A DNA stretch of 64,000 nucleotides, taken from assembly GCA_000509225.1 (NCBI GenBank), contig BAOK01000001.1:682001-746000 (forward strand). Direction: 5' to 3'. The notes below the pieces were generated by a model. It worked only from the letters and a program-made list of their open reading frames with translations, had not been told where the DNA came from and did no database searches. Positions 34,104-42,130 of this stretch are shown piece after piece (the first letter of the stretch is position 1; each line of letters begins with the position of its first letter). Made by a program: the position numbers and the translations under genes. The DNA comes from Parvibaculaceae bacterium Mf 1.05b.01. Its GTDB lineage: Bacteria > Pseudomonadota > Alphaproteobacteria > Parvibaculales > Parvibaculaceae.

Positions 34104-35528
34104 ATGTCGAAGCCGTTTCCCAACAAACCTGTTTTGAAGAACAATTTTGCCCCTGTGATGGTGGAGTGTGACGCGCCTGATCTGATCGTGCATGGTGAGC
34201 TGCCTGCCAATCTTGCGGGGACGCTCTATCGCAACGGGCCGAACCCCATGTTTCCGCCGCTGGGTAATCATCACCACTGGTTTCTGGGCGAGGGCATGAT
34301 CCACGCGATCAATCTGGAAGACGGCAAAGCAAGCTACCGCAATCGCTGGGTGCGCACGGAACAGTACAACGCGCAGCGTGAAGCTGGCGAACGCCTCGTC
34401 GGAACCGCTTTTGGTGAACCTCGCAAGCCAGGTGCCGAAAAACTCCCGAACAATGTGGCAAACACGAATGTGGTTTCCCATGCCGGCAAGCTTTGGGCGC
34501 TCGATGAAGGCTCCAGCCCCGTCATGATGGATATGAAGACGCTGGAAACGGAAGGCGCCAACAATTTTGGCGGCAAGTATCAGGGGCCGATGACGGCGCA
34601 TCCGAAGTTCGACCCCAAAACCGGCGAGATGATGTTCTTCGGCTATATGGCCGACGGCCCTGCGTCTCCTGACATTTCCTATCAGGTGGTCGACGCGCAG
34701 GGGAACCTGACACGCTCAGAGATGTTCAAGGCGCCTTATGCCAGCATGGTGCATGACTTCATCACCACAGACGAACACGTGATCTTCCCGATCTTCCCGG
34801 CGACCATTGATATGGATCGGATCATGAAGGGCGGTCCCATGATCGCGTGGGACCCAAGCCAGTCAACCTGGATTGGCATTATGGGTCGGAACGATGGCGT
34901 CGACAGCATTCGCTGGTTTGAAGGTGATCCTTGCTACGTCTATCATCCGATGAATGCCTATACGACCCATGAGGGGGGCAAGACAAAAGTGGTCGCAGAC
35001 GTGATGAAATATTCGCGGGTGCCACTCTTTCCTGATGTCGATGGTAACAAAGTCATGGATCTCGGCGCTGAACTCGGCCAGCTTGTGCGGTGGACGTTCG
35101 ACCTTGACGGTAACACCAACGACTACACTGAGACCGAGCTCAACGACATTGGCGGTGAGTTCCCGCGCTTTGATGAGCGTTTTGTCGGCCATGAGTATCG
35201 TCACGGCTACTACGCCACCATGACGCGTCCGGAAGCAGAGGGGGCACCTTTTGACACATTCGTTCATGTTGATCTGAAGACCGGCAACACCAAGACCTAC
35301 GAGCCCGGCGAAGGTTGCTTTGTTCATGAGCCGGTCTTTGTGCCGCGGACAGAGAAGGCGGAAGAGGGTGACGGCTATCTCGTGTCGCTGGTCTATGACG
35401 GCTCGAAGAACCTGTCAGATCTGGTCGTACTGGATACGGACGATATCTCTCAGGGACCAATCGCACGGGCTGAGCTTCCGACACGTGTGCCGTTCGGCTT
35501 CCATGGCAATTGGGCGGATGCGGTTTAA
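34104..35528 (+). CDS. Carotenoid oxygenase (RPE65/CCD family)
   Basis: A 474-residue protein starting at ATG 34104, which has GGAGCC in front. The four iron-ligand histidines lie in TAHPKFD, MVHDFITT, YHPMNAY and the C-terminal GFHGNWAD; LYRNGPNPMFPP and HHHWFLGEGMIHAI are family signatures. CCD enzymes cleave carotenoids, stilbenes or lignin-derived double bonds with O2 and non-heme Fe(II). In a bacterium rich in acyl-CoA enzymes, lignostilbene-type cleavage is as likely as carotenoid cleavage. The divergent TetR gene may control it. Confidence 0.9.
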   Translation: MSKPFPNKPVLKNNFAPVMVECDAPDLIVHGELPANLAGTLYRNGPNPMFPPLGNHHHWFLGEGMIHAINLEDGKASYRNRWVRTEQYNAQREAGERLVGTAFGEPRKPGAEKLPNNVANTNVVSHAGKLWALDEGSSPVMMDMKTLETEGANNFGGKYQGPMTAHPKFDPKTGEMMFFGYMADGPASPDISYQVVDAQGNLTRSEMFKAPYASMVHDFITTDEHVIFPIFPATIDMDRIMKGGPMIAWDPSQSTWIGIMGRNDGVDSIRWFEGDPCYVYHPMNAYTTHEGGKTKVVADVMKYSRVPLFPDVDGNKVMDLGAELGQLVRWTFDLDGNTNDYTETELNDIGGEFPRFDERFVGHEYRHGYYATMTRPEAEGAPFDTFVHVDLKTGNTKTYEPGEGCFVHEPVFVPRTEKAEEGDGYLVSLVYDGSKNLSDLVVLDTDDISQGPIARAELPTRVPFGFHGNWADAV

Positions 35529-35557
35529 GGCGACTGCTGGCTCTACAAAAACTCTGC

Positions 35558-35649
35558 GTCATTGCCGGACTTGTTCCGGCAATCCAGGGTTCCAACCGAA
35601 AGTCTTTGATTTGTCGCCCCTGGACCCCCGGAACAAGTCCGGGGGTGAC
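35558..35649 (+). repeat. 92-bp double-hairpin repeat, copy 1
   Basis: Copy 1 of a direct repeat that recurs at 36056-36147 with only three mismatches. It contains two hairpins, TTGCCGGA...TCCGGCAA (35562-35582) and CCCCCGGA...TCCGGGGG (35624-35645), joined by CAGGG...CCCTG pairing. Repeats of this type, with GTCAT...GTGAC ends, are common between genes in alphaproteobacteria. Confidence 0.9.
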
Positions 35650-35682
35650 GGGTTTGTTTGTTCTGTTGCCCCACAAAACGGT

Positions 35683-35994
35683 TCAGCGAGTACTGTGACT
35701 TTTCAGATCTTTTTCGACTGTCTTCGCTATCTCCTGAATAAAGGCGTCTATTTGATCCGTGGTGACGAATATATTTGCTTCAGATGCCAGCCAGGCTTCA
35801 AGCCTTTCGTCGGATGAAATGTTTGCGCTCATGAGCTCCTTTAGGAAGAGTTGCAACTCTTGTTTCTGTTCAGCGGAACAGTTTCTAAGTATGTCGGGTA
35901 TGCCTGAAAAGAAATCAGGGAAGTCGATCAGAAAATCTTGGTGGATATGTTCCCCAAACCGAATCCAGATATCTGTGATTTCCATATTTGTCAT
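35683..35994 (-). CDS. Small acidic protein, possibly a CdiI_2-like immunity protein
   Basis: A 103-residue acidic helical protein without signal or membrane segment. The order IHQDF, then FFSGIPDILRNCSAEQKQELQLFLKELM and DERLEAWL resembles the contact-dependent-inhibition immunity family with its conserved xHQDx near the N-terminus; this is by eye only. It is clearly AT-richer than its neighbours, lies alone between two copies of the 92-bp repeat, and has no CdiA toxin or toxin fragment beside it. CGGAG lies just before the ATG. If the assignment is right it is an orphan immunity gene. Confidence 0.5.
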   Translation of the reverse strand: MTNMEITDIWIRFGEHIHQDFLIDFPDFFSGIPDILRNCSAEQKQELQLFLKELMSANISSDERLEAWLASEANIFVTTDQIDAFIQEIAKTVEKDLKSHSTR

Positions 35995-36055
35995 ATTCTC
36001 CGGATGACTGGGCAGCGGCCTATCCTTAAGGCTTGTGCTAATCCAAAAACACTAT

Positions 36056-36147
36056 GTCATTGCCGGACTCGTTCCGGCAATCCAGGGTTCCAAACGAAGG
36101 TCTTTGATTTGTCGCCCCTGGACCCCCGGAACAAGTCCGGGGGTGAC
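36056..36147 (+). repeat. 92-bp double-hairpin repeat, copy 2
   Basis: The same orientation and length as copy 1; differences are C for T in the first hairpin loop, A for C and G for A in the middle. With copy 1 it encloses about 400 bp holding the immunity-like gene, so recombination between the copies would delete that gene. Confidence 0.9.
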
Positions 36148-36155
36148 AGTCTTTC

Positions 36156-36746
36156 CTAAAACAAGGGCTCGTCGTAGATTTTCTGACCTTCGATCATCAG
36201 CCCTTTGATGGCAGCGTCGCCCTCCTCATTGAGGGCGACGATCACGCCTAGCGCGCGCTCATCGCGGTATTGCTCCAGCTCAGTCCCTGTTCCTTCGGGC
36301 ACGAAATAGCTGTCGATGGGATAGGAGATGAACATGCTGGTGCAATCGTCACAGTCGGCGCTTGTGGTTGTGACTTCATCCCGCAGGACGTAATTGACCC
36401 TGCCGCGAATGACTGCCTGATCCTGGCCTAGATCATCCGGCGCAGTGTCTAAGACTTTGAGTGCTTTTGCTGTACTTCCCTGAGTGCTGAGGAGCACATA
36501 GGCCTCGTCACCTGACTCCAAACTGTCAGCGATAGGTATCTTGTTTCCGTCGAATGCCGAAATCTCATAGTTGAGGATCACATAGTCGCCGCGGAAGATG
36601 TCGCGGGGATCTATAGGCGTTGTTTTAAGAACGACTTCAGTGGGTGAGTTGAGCAGCGTGATTTGGCCCCATACCATCTGCGCCAGTACAGCGGTCTGAA
36701 AAAGGACGGCAATGGCGATGCCGATCAGGATGCGTGTCTTGCTCAT
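36156..36746 (-). CDS. GDYXXLXY domain protein
   Basis: A 196-residue protein with an N-terminal transmembrane or signal segment (ILIGIAIAVLFQTAVLAQMVW) and the name-giving motif FRGDYVILNYEISAF near residues 52-66. Periplasmic or membrane-bound; the family has no known activity but is nearly always encoded with DUF2157. Its ATG overlaps the upstream DUF2157 stop by 4 bp, so the two are translationally coupled. Confidence 0.85.
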   Translation of the reverse strand: MSKTRILIGIAIAVLFQTAVLAQMVWGQITLLNSPTEVVLKTTPIDPRDIFRGDYVILNYEISAFDGNKIPIADSLESGDEAYVLLSTQGSTAKALKVLDTAPDDLGQDQAVIRGRVNYVLRDEVTTTSADCDDCTSMFISYPIDSYFVPEGTGTELEQYRDERALGVIVALNEEGDAAIKGLMIEGQKIYDEPLF

Positions 36747-38020
36747 GAGGTTGCCTCCGCTTGGGCGGCGGTCGCTCGACGGCGCAAGCGCTCCCAGACA
36801 AAGCCACCGGCAATGAGCAAGATGCCCCCGATGGCAAAGAAGGCGGCTGTATCGAGCAGAGTGCCGAAAGTCTCGAGATAGAGGTAGAGCGCTTCACCGC
36901 CGAAGGCTGCAAAGCCCAGATTGATCAGGAAGCGATTGTGTAGCTTTGTCCCGAGGGTCACGAGCCATACACAGAGTGCCAGGAGAAGGGGGGCGGTGAG
37001 GATGAGGGGCACGTCGCCATCACTGGTGGTGAGTGCGCCAGAGAGAAGAATGCCGACAGGGAAGGCCGCGAATGCGATGACGTCCTGTGGTGCGAGTGAT
37101 TTTGTCCGGGCGAATGCGAGAACAGATGCGCCCAATAGGACGACGACGGAGAGGACGGGTATCAGGTAACCTGCACCCTCTTCGAACCCGTCATCAACGA
37201 CATGGCCCAGCCAGAACATGACCAGAAGCGTAATCGCTGCATATCCCTGCAGAGCGCGGGTGAAGGGCTGTTGGCGTTCTTCGCCAGCAATCCCGACGAG
37301 CCAGATAATTCCGAAGAGGGAAGAAAGGACTGTCAGCAACTCGATAGGCCCCCAGCCAAGATTCTCCGCAAGGTTGGGCGCGTTTCCGAGAAGCCAAACG
37401 ATGAGACCGATCAGAGCCAAGTGCTTTGCTGGCCCCCAATCCAGACGGAATGCCAATAGGGCAGCAGCTGTCCAGGGTACCAAGTACATTAGATGGATAT
37501 TTCCTTCGGAGATGACGGCCATGGTCCATCCCATGAGTAGCAGTTGCGTCGCTGCCAATGCAGCACGGGACTGGACCGCCCAGGCCGTGACAAGCCCGCC
37601 AAGGGACCAGGCAAGCAGGCCGGCCGGGAAATCCTCAGGCAGGTGATACATCTGTCCGATGAGCATGATGTTGGCACCAAAGAGGGCGACGCCAACCACA
37701 AAGGCGGCTTCTGTAAAGGCAACCTGGTTTCGCAAATGAAGAACTGCCGCAGTGCCATAGGCGGACCACATGGCGACCGCAAGCATGCCTAAACGAAGTC
37801 CCTTGGACATCTCCGCCCAGTTGGCAGCCACAAAAGCCATTGCCGAAAAACCAATGAGCACAGCGCCCAATACGGTGATCACCACGGGCAGTTTGCTGGG
37901 CGCATCTTCCTTGTCGAGAGACGCGAGAATATTGGACGCATTGTCAGCGGACACCCATCCCTTTTCGACCCAGGCTTCTAGGTCGCTCGCGACTCGTTTT
38001 GCGTATGATGTGGGCCACAT
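36743..38020 (-). CDS. DUF2157 domain integral membrane protein
   Basis: A 425-residue protein. A cytoplasmic N-terminal part of about 55 residues (DLEAWVEKGWVSADNASNILASLD) precedes about 11 hydrophobic helices to the C-terminus, which ends with the basic LRRRATAAQ. This is the standard DUF2157 layout. GGAGAAACACC precedes the ATG. It forms a coupled pair with the GDYXXLXY gene. No function is established; a role in envelope integrity is often guessed. Confidence 0.85.
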   Translation of the reverse strand: MWPTSYAKRVASDLEAWVEKGWVSADNASNILASLDKEDAPSKLPVVITVLGAVLIGFSAMAFVAANWAEMSKGLRLGMLAVAMWSAYGTAAVLHLRNQVAFTEAAFVVGVALFGANIMLIGQMYHLPEDFPAGLLAWSLGGLVTAWAVQSRAALAATQLLLMGWTMAVISEGNIHLMYLVPWTAAALLAFRLDWGPAKHLALIGLIVWLLGNAPNLAENLGWGPIELLTVLSSLFGIIWLVGIAGEERQQPFTRALQGYAAITLLVMFWLGHVVDDGFEEGAGYLIPVLSVVVLLGASVLAFARTKSLAPQDVIAFAAFPVGILLSGALTTSDGDVPLILTAPLLLALCVWLVTLGTKLHNRFLINLGFAAFGGEALYLYLETFGTLLDTAAFFAIGGILLIAGGFVWERLRRRATAAQAEATS

Positions 38021-38330
38021 GGTGTTTCTCCGGGAACGGATAATCGTGACGGGTGCGTCAGGTTTTCTTATTATGTCTCAGTTTGGCGGCGACTGGGGCG
38101 GAAATGAGGCAGAATGGCTGTCCTGTTTACCTAAATCGTCTACCAACCCTTGCGTGTTTTGTTTTCGTCGATCATGATTTTACTCAACGGCGGCAAGGCG
38201 TGGATAAGTTTCTTTTTAATCTCGCTTGTCTGTTTTCAAACCGGGCATCGTTTCTTGTTTAAGGGCAGGGATGCTGACCGATTTGACGGAGGCCTTGTCG
38301 TTTTCTGACCCACGACCTGGGAGAAGACGC
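38021..38330. other. 310-bp divergent intergenic region
   Basis: It lies between the DUF2157 operon (leftward) and the CBS gene (rightward). It is somewhat AT-rich around 38140-38230. I see no gene or repeat; promoters for both sides must lie here. Confidence 0.4.
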
Positions 38331-38759
38331 ATGAATGTTGAAGTAATTCTGAAAACCAAAGGTGCCGATGTCACGACGATATCGTCGTCCGACACTCTAG
38401 CTAGCGCTGTGACGCTTCTATGTGACAAGAAAATCGGTGCGGTGGTTGTCGTTGATGATGGAAGGGTGCGCGGCATCCTCTCAGAACGCGATATCATCAA
38501 GTCGATCAATATTGCGGGTTCGGAGGCCATGGATTTGCCTGTTGCACAGGTAATGACCGCGAACGTGATCACCTGCACACGCAGTGATACGCTTGATCAG
38601 CTGATGGATGCGATGACCGGCGGTCGGTTCCGCCATATTCCGGTGATTGAAGACGATAAACTTATCGGAATTGTCTCGATCGGTGACGTGGTGAAACACC
38701 GTATTGCCGAAACTGAAATGGAAGCAGAACAGCTCCGGCTTTATATCGCGAGCGGCTGA
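38331..38759 (+). CDS. CBS-pair domain protein
   Basis: A 142-residue protein consisting of two CBS motifs forming one Bateman module: VTTISSSDTLASAVTLLCDKKIGAVVVVDDGRVRGILSERDI and VITCTRSDTLDQLMDAMTGGRFRHIPVIEDDKLIGIVSIGDV. It should bind an adenine nucleotide and act as an energy sensor, possibly in trans. ATG 38331 follows GGGAGAAG. Its 3' end overlaps the convergent patatin gene by 19 bp. Confidence 0.88.
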   Translation: MNVEVILKTKGADVTTISSSDTLASAVTLLCDKKIGAVVVVDDGRVRGILSERDIIKSINIAGSEAMDLPVAQVMTANVITCTRSDTLDQLMDAMTGGRFRHIPVIEDDKLIGIVSIGDVVKHRIAETEMEAEQLRLYIASG

Positions 38760-39712
38760 TCCAAATTGGTATCATCAACCTCGTCGTCGTGACCGTTTAG
38801 GCGACTGAGTGCGTCCTCAATGAAAGGGAGCGCATGGGCCGCTGCGGCTTCGCCCTGCGCAATGAGCTCTGGCGCTTTGTCAAAGTCGATAAGACTGATG
38901 TGCCCGACATGAGGTGCGATGAGAACGTCTGCCGGATCTGTCGCGAGGCGGGAACGTGACAAACGATCCTGCATGATGTTGAGAGATCCCATCATCACAT
39001 TGACGATACCGGGTGACTCCTTTTTCTTTCCAAAGAACTGCCGGGCGATGGCGCGCTCAGTGCGTCCAGTATCCACCAGCCTTTTGCGCCATCCAGAATC
39101 GTGGTCTTCAGAGTAGAGTGTTTCGATCATGTGACCGTCATGATGGTTGCTCTTGCCGACAGCGTCCGTGTTGAGGTTCACCGCTATGACAAGGCGCGCG
39201 CCGAGCGCTCGGCAGACAGAAACGGGTATTGGATTGACCAACGCCCCATCGATCAACCAACGTCCTTCGTGACGCACAGGTTCAAAGAGGCCTGGAAGCG
39301 CGTAGGAGGCGCTGATTGCGTCAACAAGTGAGCCTTTGCGGATCCAGGCTTCGTGGCCAGTGGCAAGCTCGGTCGCGACAGCCACGAATGTATGGTTCAG
39401 GTCTTCGATTTTGGTGTCACCGATGTGATCGGTCATCAGCTTGGTCAGGCGCTTACCGCCAATGAGCCCTGCGCCGCCAAGCCTTAGATCCATGAAGTTG
39501 ATGAGTTTGCGGCCGTGAAAGGAGAGGGCGAACTCTTCCAGTTCGCTGAGCTTTCCAGCCGCGAAACCGCCGCCAACAAGGGCACCGATGGAGGTGCCGG
39601 AGATGATGTCAGGATTGTAACCGGCCTTCATCAGACCTTTAATGACCCCGATATGGGCCCATCCGCGGGCAACGCCCGAACCAAACGCTATACCTATCTT
39701 CATCTTCGCCAT
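38741..39712 (-). CDS. Patatin-like phospholipase (RssA type)
   Basis: A protein of 323 residues. The oxyanion motif GSGVARGWAH (11-20), nucleophile elbow GTSIG with S41, and the dyad Asp D155 in DGALVNP are all present, so a Ser-Asp lipid hydrolase is expected. Soluble, without signal peptide. An insert around YSEDHDSGWRKRL and FFGKKKESPG is not seen in the shortest members. GGGGGCC upstream favours the ATG at 39712 over the one at 39724. The C-terminal 25 residues are acidic. Confidence 0.87.
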   Translation of the reverse strand: MAKMKIGIAFGSGVARGWAHIGVIKGLMKAGYNPDIISGTSIGALVGGGFAAGKLSELEEFALSFHGRKLINFMDLRLGGAGLIGGKRLTKLMTDHIGDTKIEDLNHTFVAVATELATGHEAWIRKGSLVDAISASYALPGLFEPVRHEGRWLIDGALVNPIPVSVCRALGARLVIAVNLNTDAVGKSNHHDGHMIETLYSEDHDSGWRKRLVDTGRTERAIARQFFGKKKESPGIVNVMMGSLNIMQDRLSRSRLATDPADVLIAPHVGHISLIDFDKAPELIAQGEAAAAHALPFIEDALSRLNGHDDEVDDTNLDQPLAI

Positions 39713-39831
39713 TCTGGCCCCCATTGTGCCGTTAGTATGACGGCTATGGATTTCTAAATTGCAAAGACTAGGTGGGCTCTGCTGACCTAAAACTGAAGGG
39801 GCTGTTTGGAGTTCGTTAAGGTTTGGCTGGC

Positions 39832-40365
39832 TCAGGTGATGCCTTTTAGGCGGTAGAGAACATGGGGGCTGAGCGGGTTGTTTGCCGGCACAGTGGGGTC
39901 CGCAAAATCCTCGGCTGGGTCACGGGTCATGCCAAGCGCTTCCATCTGAGCCCGGGAGGGCAGGTTGGTCGCGGACGTATAGCCAATCACCTCATTAATC
40001 CCAAGCGAACGGGCTTGAGCAAACCAGGCGAGGCCGGTTTCGCGGGCATAGCCTTGTCGCCAATAGGCCCTGCCCAATATCCAGCCGATCTCAATTGCGG
40101 GATCGCCGGGCACATCGTTCGTCCAGGAAAGCCCGGTGCCGCCGATCAGCGCGCTATCTTCCTTTCTGACGGTGGCGAGAAAGGCGAAGCCATGTTCATT
40201 CAGGTGACGCATGCATTCAGCCACGACCTCATCTGATTGGGCGCGGGAGAGAAGGGCGGGATAATAGTAGCGGCGCACCTCCGGGTCAGCGTTGAACTCG
40301 GCAAATGTCGCGAGATCGTTCTCGACCCAAGGGCGGATCAGCAGACGGTCAGTTTCTATCTCCAT
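39832..40365 (-). CDS. GNAT family N-acetyltransferase (RimJ/RimL type)
   Basis: A 177-residue acetyltransferase. ETDRLLIRPWVENDLATFAEFNADPEV is the classical start of the RimJ/RimL (Acetyltransf_3) group, and the acetyl-CoA loop is in GRAYWRQGYARETGLAWF. ATG 40365 with AGAGACAGG upstream is taken; the longer open frame runs through a repeat and hisI and is not coding. The substrate is unknown. Confidence 0.87.
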   Translation of the reverse strand: MEIETDRLLIRPWVENDLATFAEFNADPEVRRYYYPALLSRAQSDEVVAECMRHLNEHGFAFLATVRKEDSALIGGTGLSWTNDVPGDPAIEIGWILGRAYWRQGYARETGLAWFAQARSLGINEVIGYTSATNLPSRAQMEALGMTRDPAEDFADPTVPANNPLSPHVLYRLKGIT

Positions 40366-40438
40366 AAACCTGTCTCTACCTTTGGAGAGGTGCGCGTTTA
40401 AACTGAACCCGAGAAGCGCTCTAATTCTTTGTTCCTGC

Positions 40439-40483
40439 GCGTTTTCGAACCCTAAAAGTCTGCAACTTTTATTGAAAACGCTT
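40439..40483. repeat. Family A palindrome, copy 1
   Basis: GCGTTTTC (40439-40446) pairs with GAAAACGC (40474-40481), with an inner hairpin AAAAGT-CTGCA-ACTTTT. It starts 5 bp after the hisI stop codon in transcription direction and sits upstream of the GNAT gene. Confidence 0.85.
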
Positions 40484-40487
40484 CGGC

Positions 40488-40916
40488 TCAGAGTTTTTCC
40501 TGGTCCGTGATGAGTTCGGCAGGGCCACCAGATTGGCCGATGGGGCTTACCCGATAGAAGCAGGAGCGGTAGCCCACGTGGCAGCAGCCACCATCGCCTT
40601 GTGGTTCGACCTTTAACCACACAGTGTCCTGGTCGCAGTCTGTTCGGATCTCAACGACCTTTTGGATCTGACCACTGGTGGCACCCTTGTGCCAGAGCTC
40701 GCTCCGGCTGCGGCTCCAGTACCAGGCTTCGCCGCTTTCAATTGTGCGGGCAAGCGCTTCTTCATTCATCCAGGCGTGCATGAGCAGCTCGCCGGTTTTG
40801 GCATCGGTGGTGACAGCCGGAATTAGTCCGCTTGCGTCGAACCTGGGCGCAAACAGAGTGCCGTTCTCGAGCTCGTCTTTGGACGAGGTTTTGGAAAAAC
40901 TTGGGAGATCACTCAC
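40488..40916 (-). CDS. hisI: Phosphoribosyl-AMP cyclohydrolase
   Basis: A 142-residue monofunctional HisI. The signature runs from [40 protein letters not shown] to the metal-binding [30 protein letters not shown]. It opens the purine ring of PR-AMP in histidine synthesis. The start is GTG 40916, supported by AGGAG 8 nt upstream; the longer open frame upstream would translate the palindromic repeat and is rejected. Downstream of folE on the same strand, but separated from it by two repeats. Confidence 0.93.
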   Translation of the reverse strand: MSDLPSFSKTSSKDELENGTLFAPRFDASGLIPAVTTDAKTGELLMHAWMNEEALARTIESGEAWYWSRSRSELWHKGATSGQIQKVVEIRTDCDQDTVWLKVEPQGDGGCCHVGYRSCFYRVSPIGQSGGPAELITDQEKL

Positions 40917-40946
40917 CGGGGCCGCTCCTATTGACCTTTTCTTATC

Positions 40947-41003
40947 GCGTTTCCGGACGGAAAACCGCCAAGTCTGACTTGGGCACTTTTCCTGGAAACG
41001 CTT
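40947..41003. repeat. Family A palindrome, copy 2
   Basis: GCGTTTCC (40947-40954) pairs with GGAAACGC (40994-41001); inside it GGAAAA pairs with TTTTCC and CCAAGT with ACTTGG. It is the longest copy (57 bp) and lies about 30 bp upstream of the hisI GTG. Confidence 0.87.
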
Positions 41004-41050
41004 AGTCTGGAGCGGTATCCCGGTGAAGAAGCGGGGCTGACTTATTTGCC

Positions 41051-41095
41051 GCATTTCCGAACCGCAGAAGTCTGCAACTTCAGCTGGAAATGCTT
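41051..41095. repeat. Family A palindrome, copy 3
   Basis: GCATTTCC (41051-41058) pairs with GGAAATGC (41086-41093), with an inner GAAGT-CTGCA-ACTTC hairpin like copy 1. Its right end overlaps the stop codon of folE by two bases. Confidence 0.85.
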
Positions 41096-41723
41096 AGTAG
41101 CCCCGGATCATCGACAGGAAACGCCGTTCCATATTCGGGTCTTCTTTGAAGACACCGGTAAACTGCGTTGTAATCGTTGCAACATCAGGCTTCTTGATGC
41201 CGCGGGTTGTCATGCATTGATGCTTTGCTTCGATCAGAATAGCAACGCCTTTTGGCGCGAGCACCCGATTGATCGAATCTGCAACCTGCGCGGTCATTGT
41301 TTCCTGGGTCTGGAGCCGCTTGGCGTAAATCTCAATCACACGGGCCAGCTTGGAAATGCCAACAACCTTGGATGTGGGTACATAGGCGATGTGGGCTTTA
41401 CCCAGGATCGCGACCATGTGGTGCTCGCAATGACTTTCCAGGTCGATGTCGCGCAGCATGACCATATCGTCATAGCCTTCGACCTCCTCGAACGTCTTGC
41501 CAAGAACCAGATCTGGGTCCTCTTCATAGCCTGCGAAAAACTCCTCATAGGCCTTTACGACCCGCTTCGGCGTTTCAATCAGGCCTTCCCGGGCCGGATC
41601 GTCGCCCGCCCATGAAATGAGGGTCCGGACCGCAGCTTCAGCTTCTTTACGGCTGGGGCGGTTTGGGTTATCGCTTTTTTCGATATTCTCAAGCACGTCG
41701 TCGACTACAGAATTCATGTCCAT
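41094..41723 (-). CDS. folE: GTP cyclohydrolase I
   Basis: A 209-residue type I enzyme. The zinc site is in SHCEHHM (C99, H102) plus the second Cys of [33 protein letters not shown] and the [12 protein letters not shown] region are conserved, and the end [19 protein letters not shown] is complete. It makes dihydroneopterin triphosphate, first step of tetrahydrofolate synthesis. AAGAGA precedes the ATG. Same direction as hisI. Confidence 0.95.
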   Translation of the reverse strand: MDMNSVVDDVLENIEKSDNPNRPSRKEAEAAVRTLISWAGDDPAREGLIETPKRVVKAYEEFFAGYEEDPDLVLGKTFEEVEGYDDMVMLRDIDLESHCEHHMVAILGKAHIAYVPTSKVVGISKLARVIEIYAKRLQTQETMTAQVADSINRVLAPKGVAILIEAKHQCMTTRGIKKPDVATITTQFTGVFKEDPNMERRFLSMIRGY

Positions 41724-42013
41724 TTGACCAATCTCTTTTGGGGTTTCCCAACCGCACGTGCTTTCGCACGCTGATGAACGGTCGGGTCAAGTCACGGACG
41801 GGGCGAAGGCATAACTTCGGATCCAGTCCATTTGCCCATCAAGCACGGGTCTTATGCCATGCTGTTCTTGATGCGACACCTTCTAAAGCATGCATATAGC
41901 GTTGCAAAAAAGCCTATCAAGTGGGTGTCTACCATACCTCACGCAAAGCCCCATGGTGAATAGAACTGGAAATTAACGAATGAGATGGTTAGTTTCGGGG
42001 CAGGAGACTGATA

Positions 42014-42061
42014 ATGACCTGTCGATGTTGTAGAAAAAACACCACAGAATCACCGGCTTAG
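42014..42061 (+). CDS. Cys-rich leader peptide upstream of cysS (predicted)
   Basis: A 15-codon ORF reading MTCRCCRKNTTESPA, with the strong ribosome-binding site AGGAGA 6 nt before its ATG. Three of the first six codons are TGT (Cys), and the ORF ends 69 bp before cysS. A Cys-codon cluster right before the cysteinyl-tRNA synthetase gene is what a ribosome-stalling leader would look like: slow charging of tRNA-Cys would halt ribosomes at TGT-CGA-TGT-TGT and change folding of the RNA ahead. Too short to be a normal protein. Comparable Cys-rich leader ORFs are known in mycobacteria; the case here is a prediction. Confidence 0.7.
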   Translation: MTCRCCRKNTTESPA

Positions 42062-42080
42062 GGGATATCGCGCGGTTGCG

Positions 42081-42100
42081 GGCCCTGGAGCAGGGCCTTT
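42081..42100 (+). terminator. Possible attenuator hairpin before cysS
   Basis: GGCCCT (42081-42086) pairs with AGGGCC (42092-42097) around GGAGC and is followed by only three T residues. It begins 19 bp after the leader ORF stop. A weak terminator or a structure near the cysS ribosome-binding region; the competing fold is not obvious by eye. Confidence 0.45.
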
Positions 42101-42130
42101 GCCTGACCTGACATGCGACGAGACACCCAG

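Noticed and set aside
35558-36147. Insertion sequence or integrated element bounded by 92-bp repeats
   Set aside because: The enclosed DNA has no transposase or integrase and the repeats are direct double hairpins of a common intergenic type, not terminal inverted repeats or att sites.
40366-40620. Extended GNAT reading frame (39832-40620)
   Set aside because: The upstream part overlaps hisI and repeat copy 1 and lacks acetyltransferase similarity; ATG 40365 starts at the family's usual first residues.
40917-41054. N-terminal extension of hisI through the palindrome
   Set aside because: The extension translates repeat copies 2 and part of 3. GTG 40916 with AGGAG is a better start and matches the usual HisI N-terminus.
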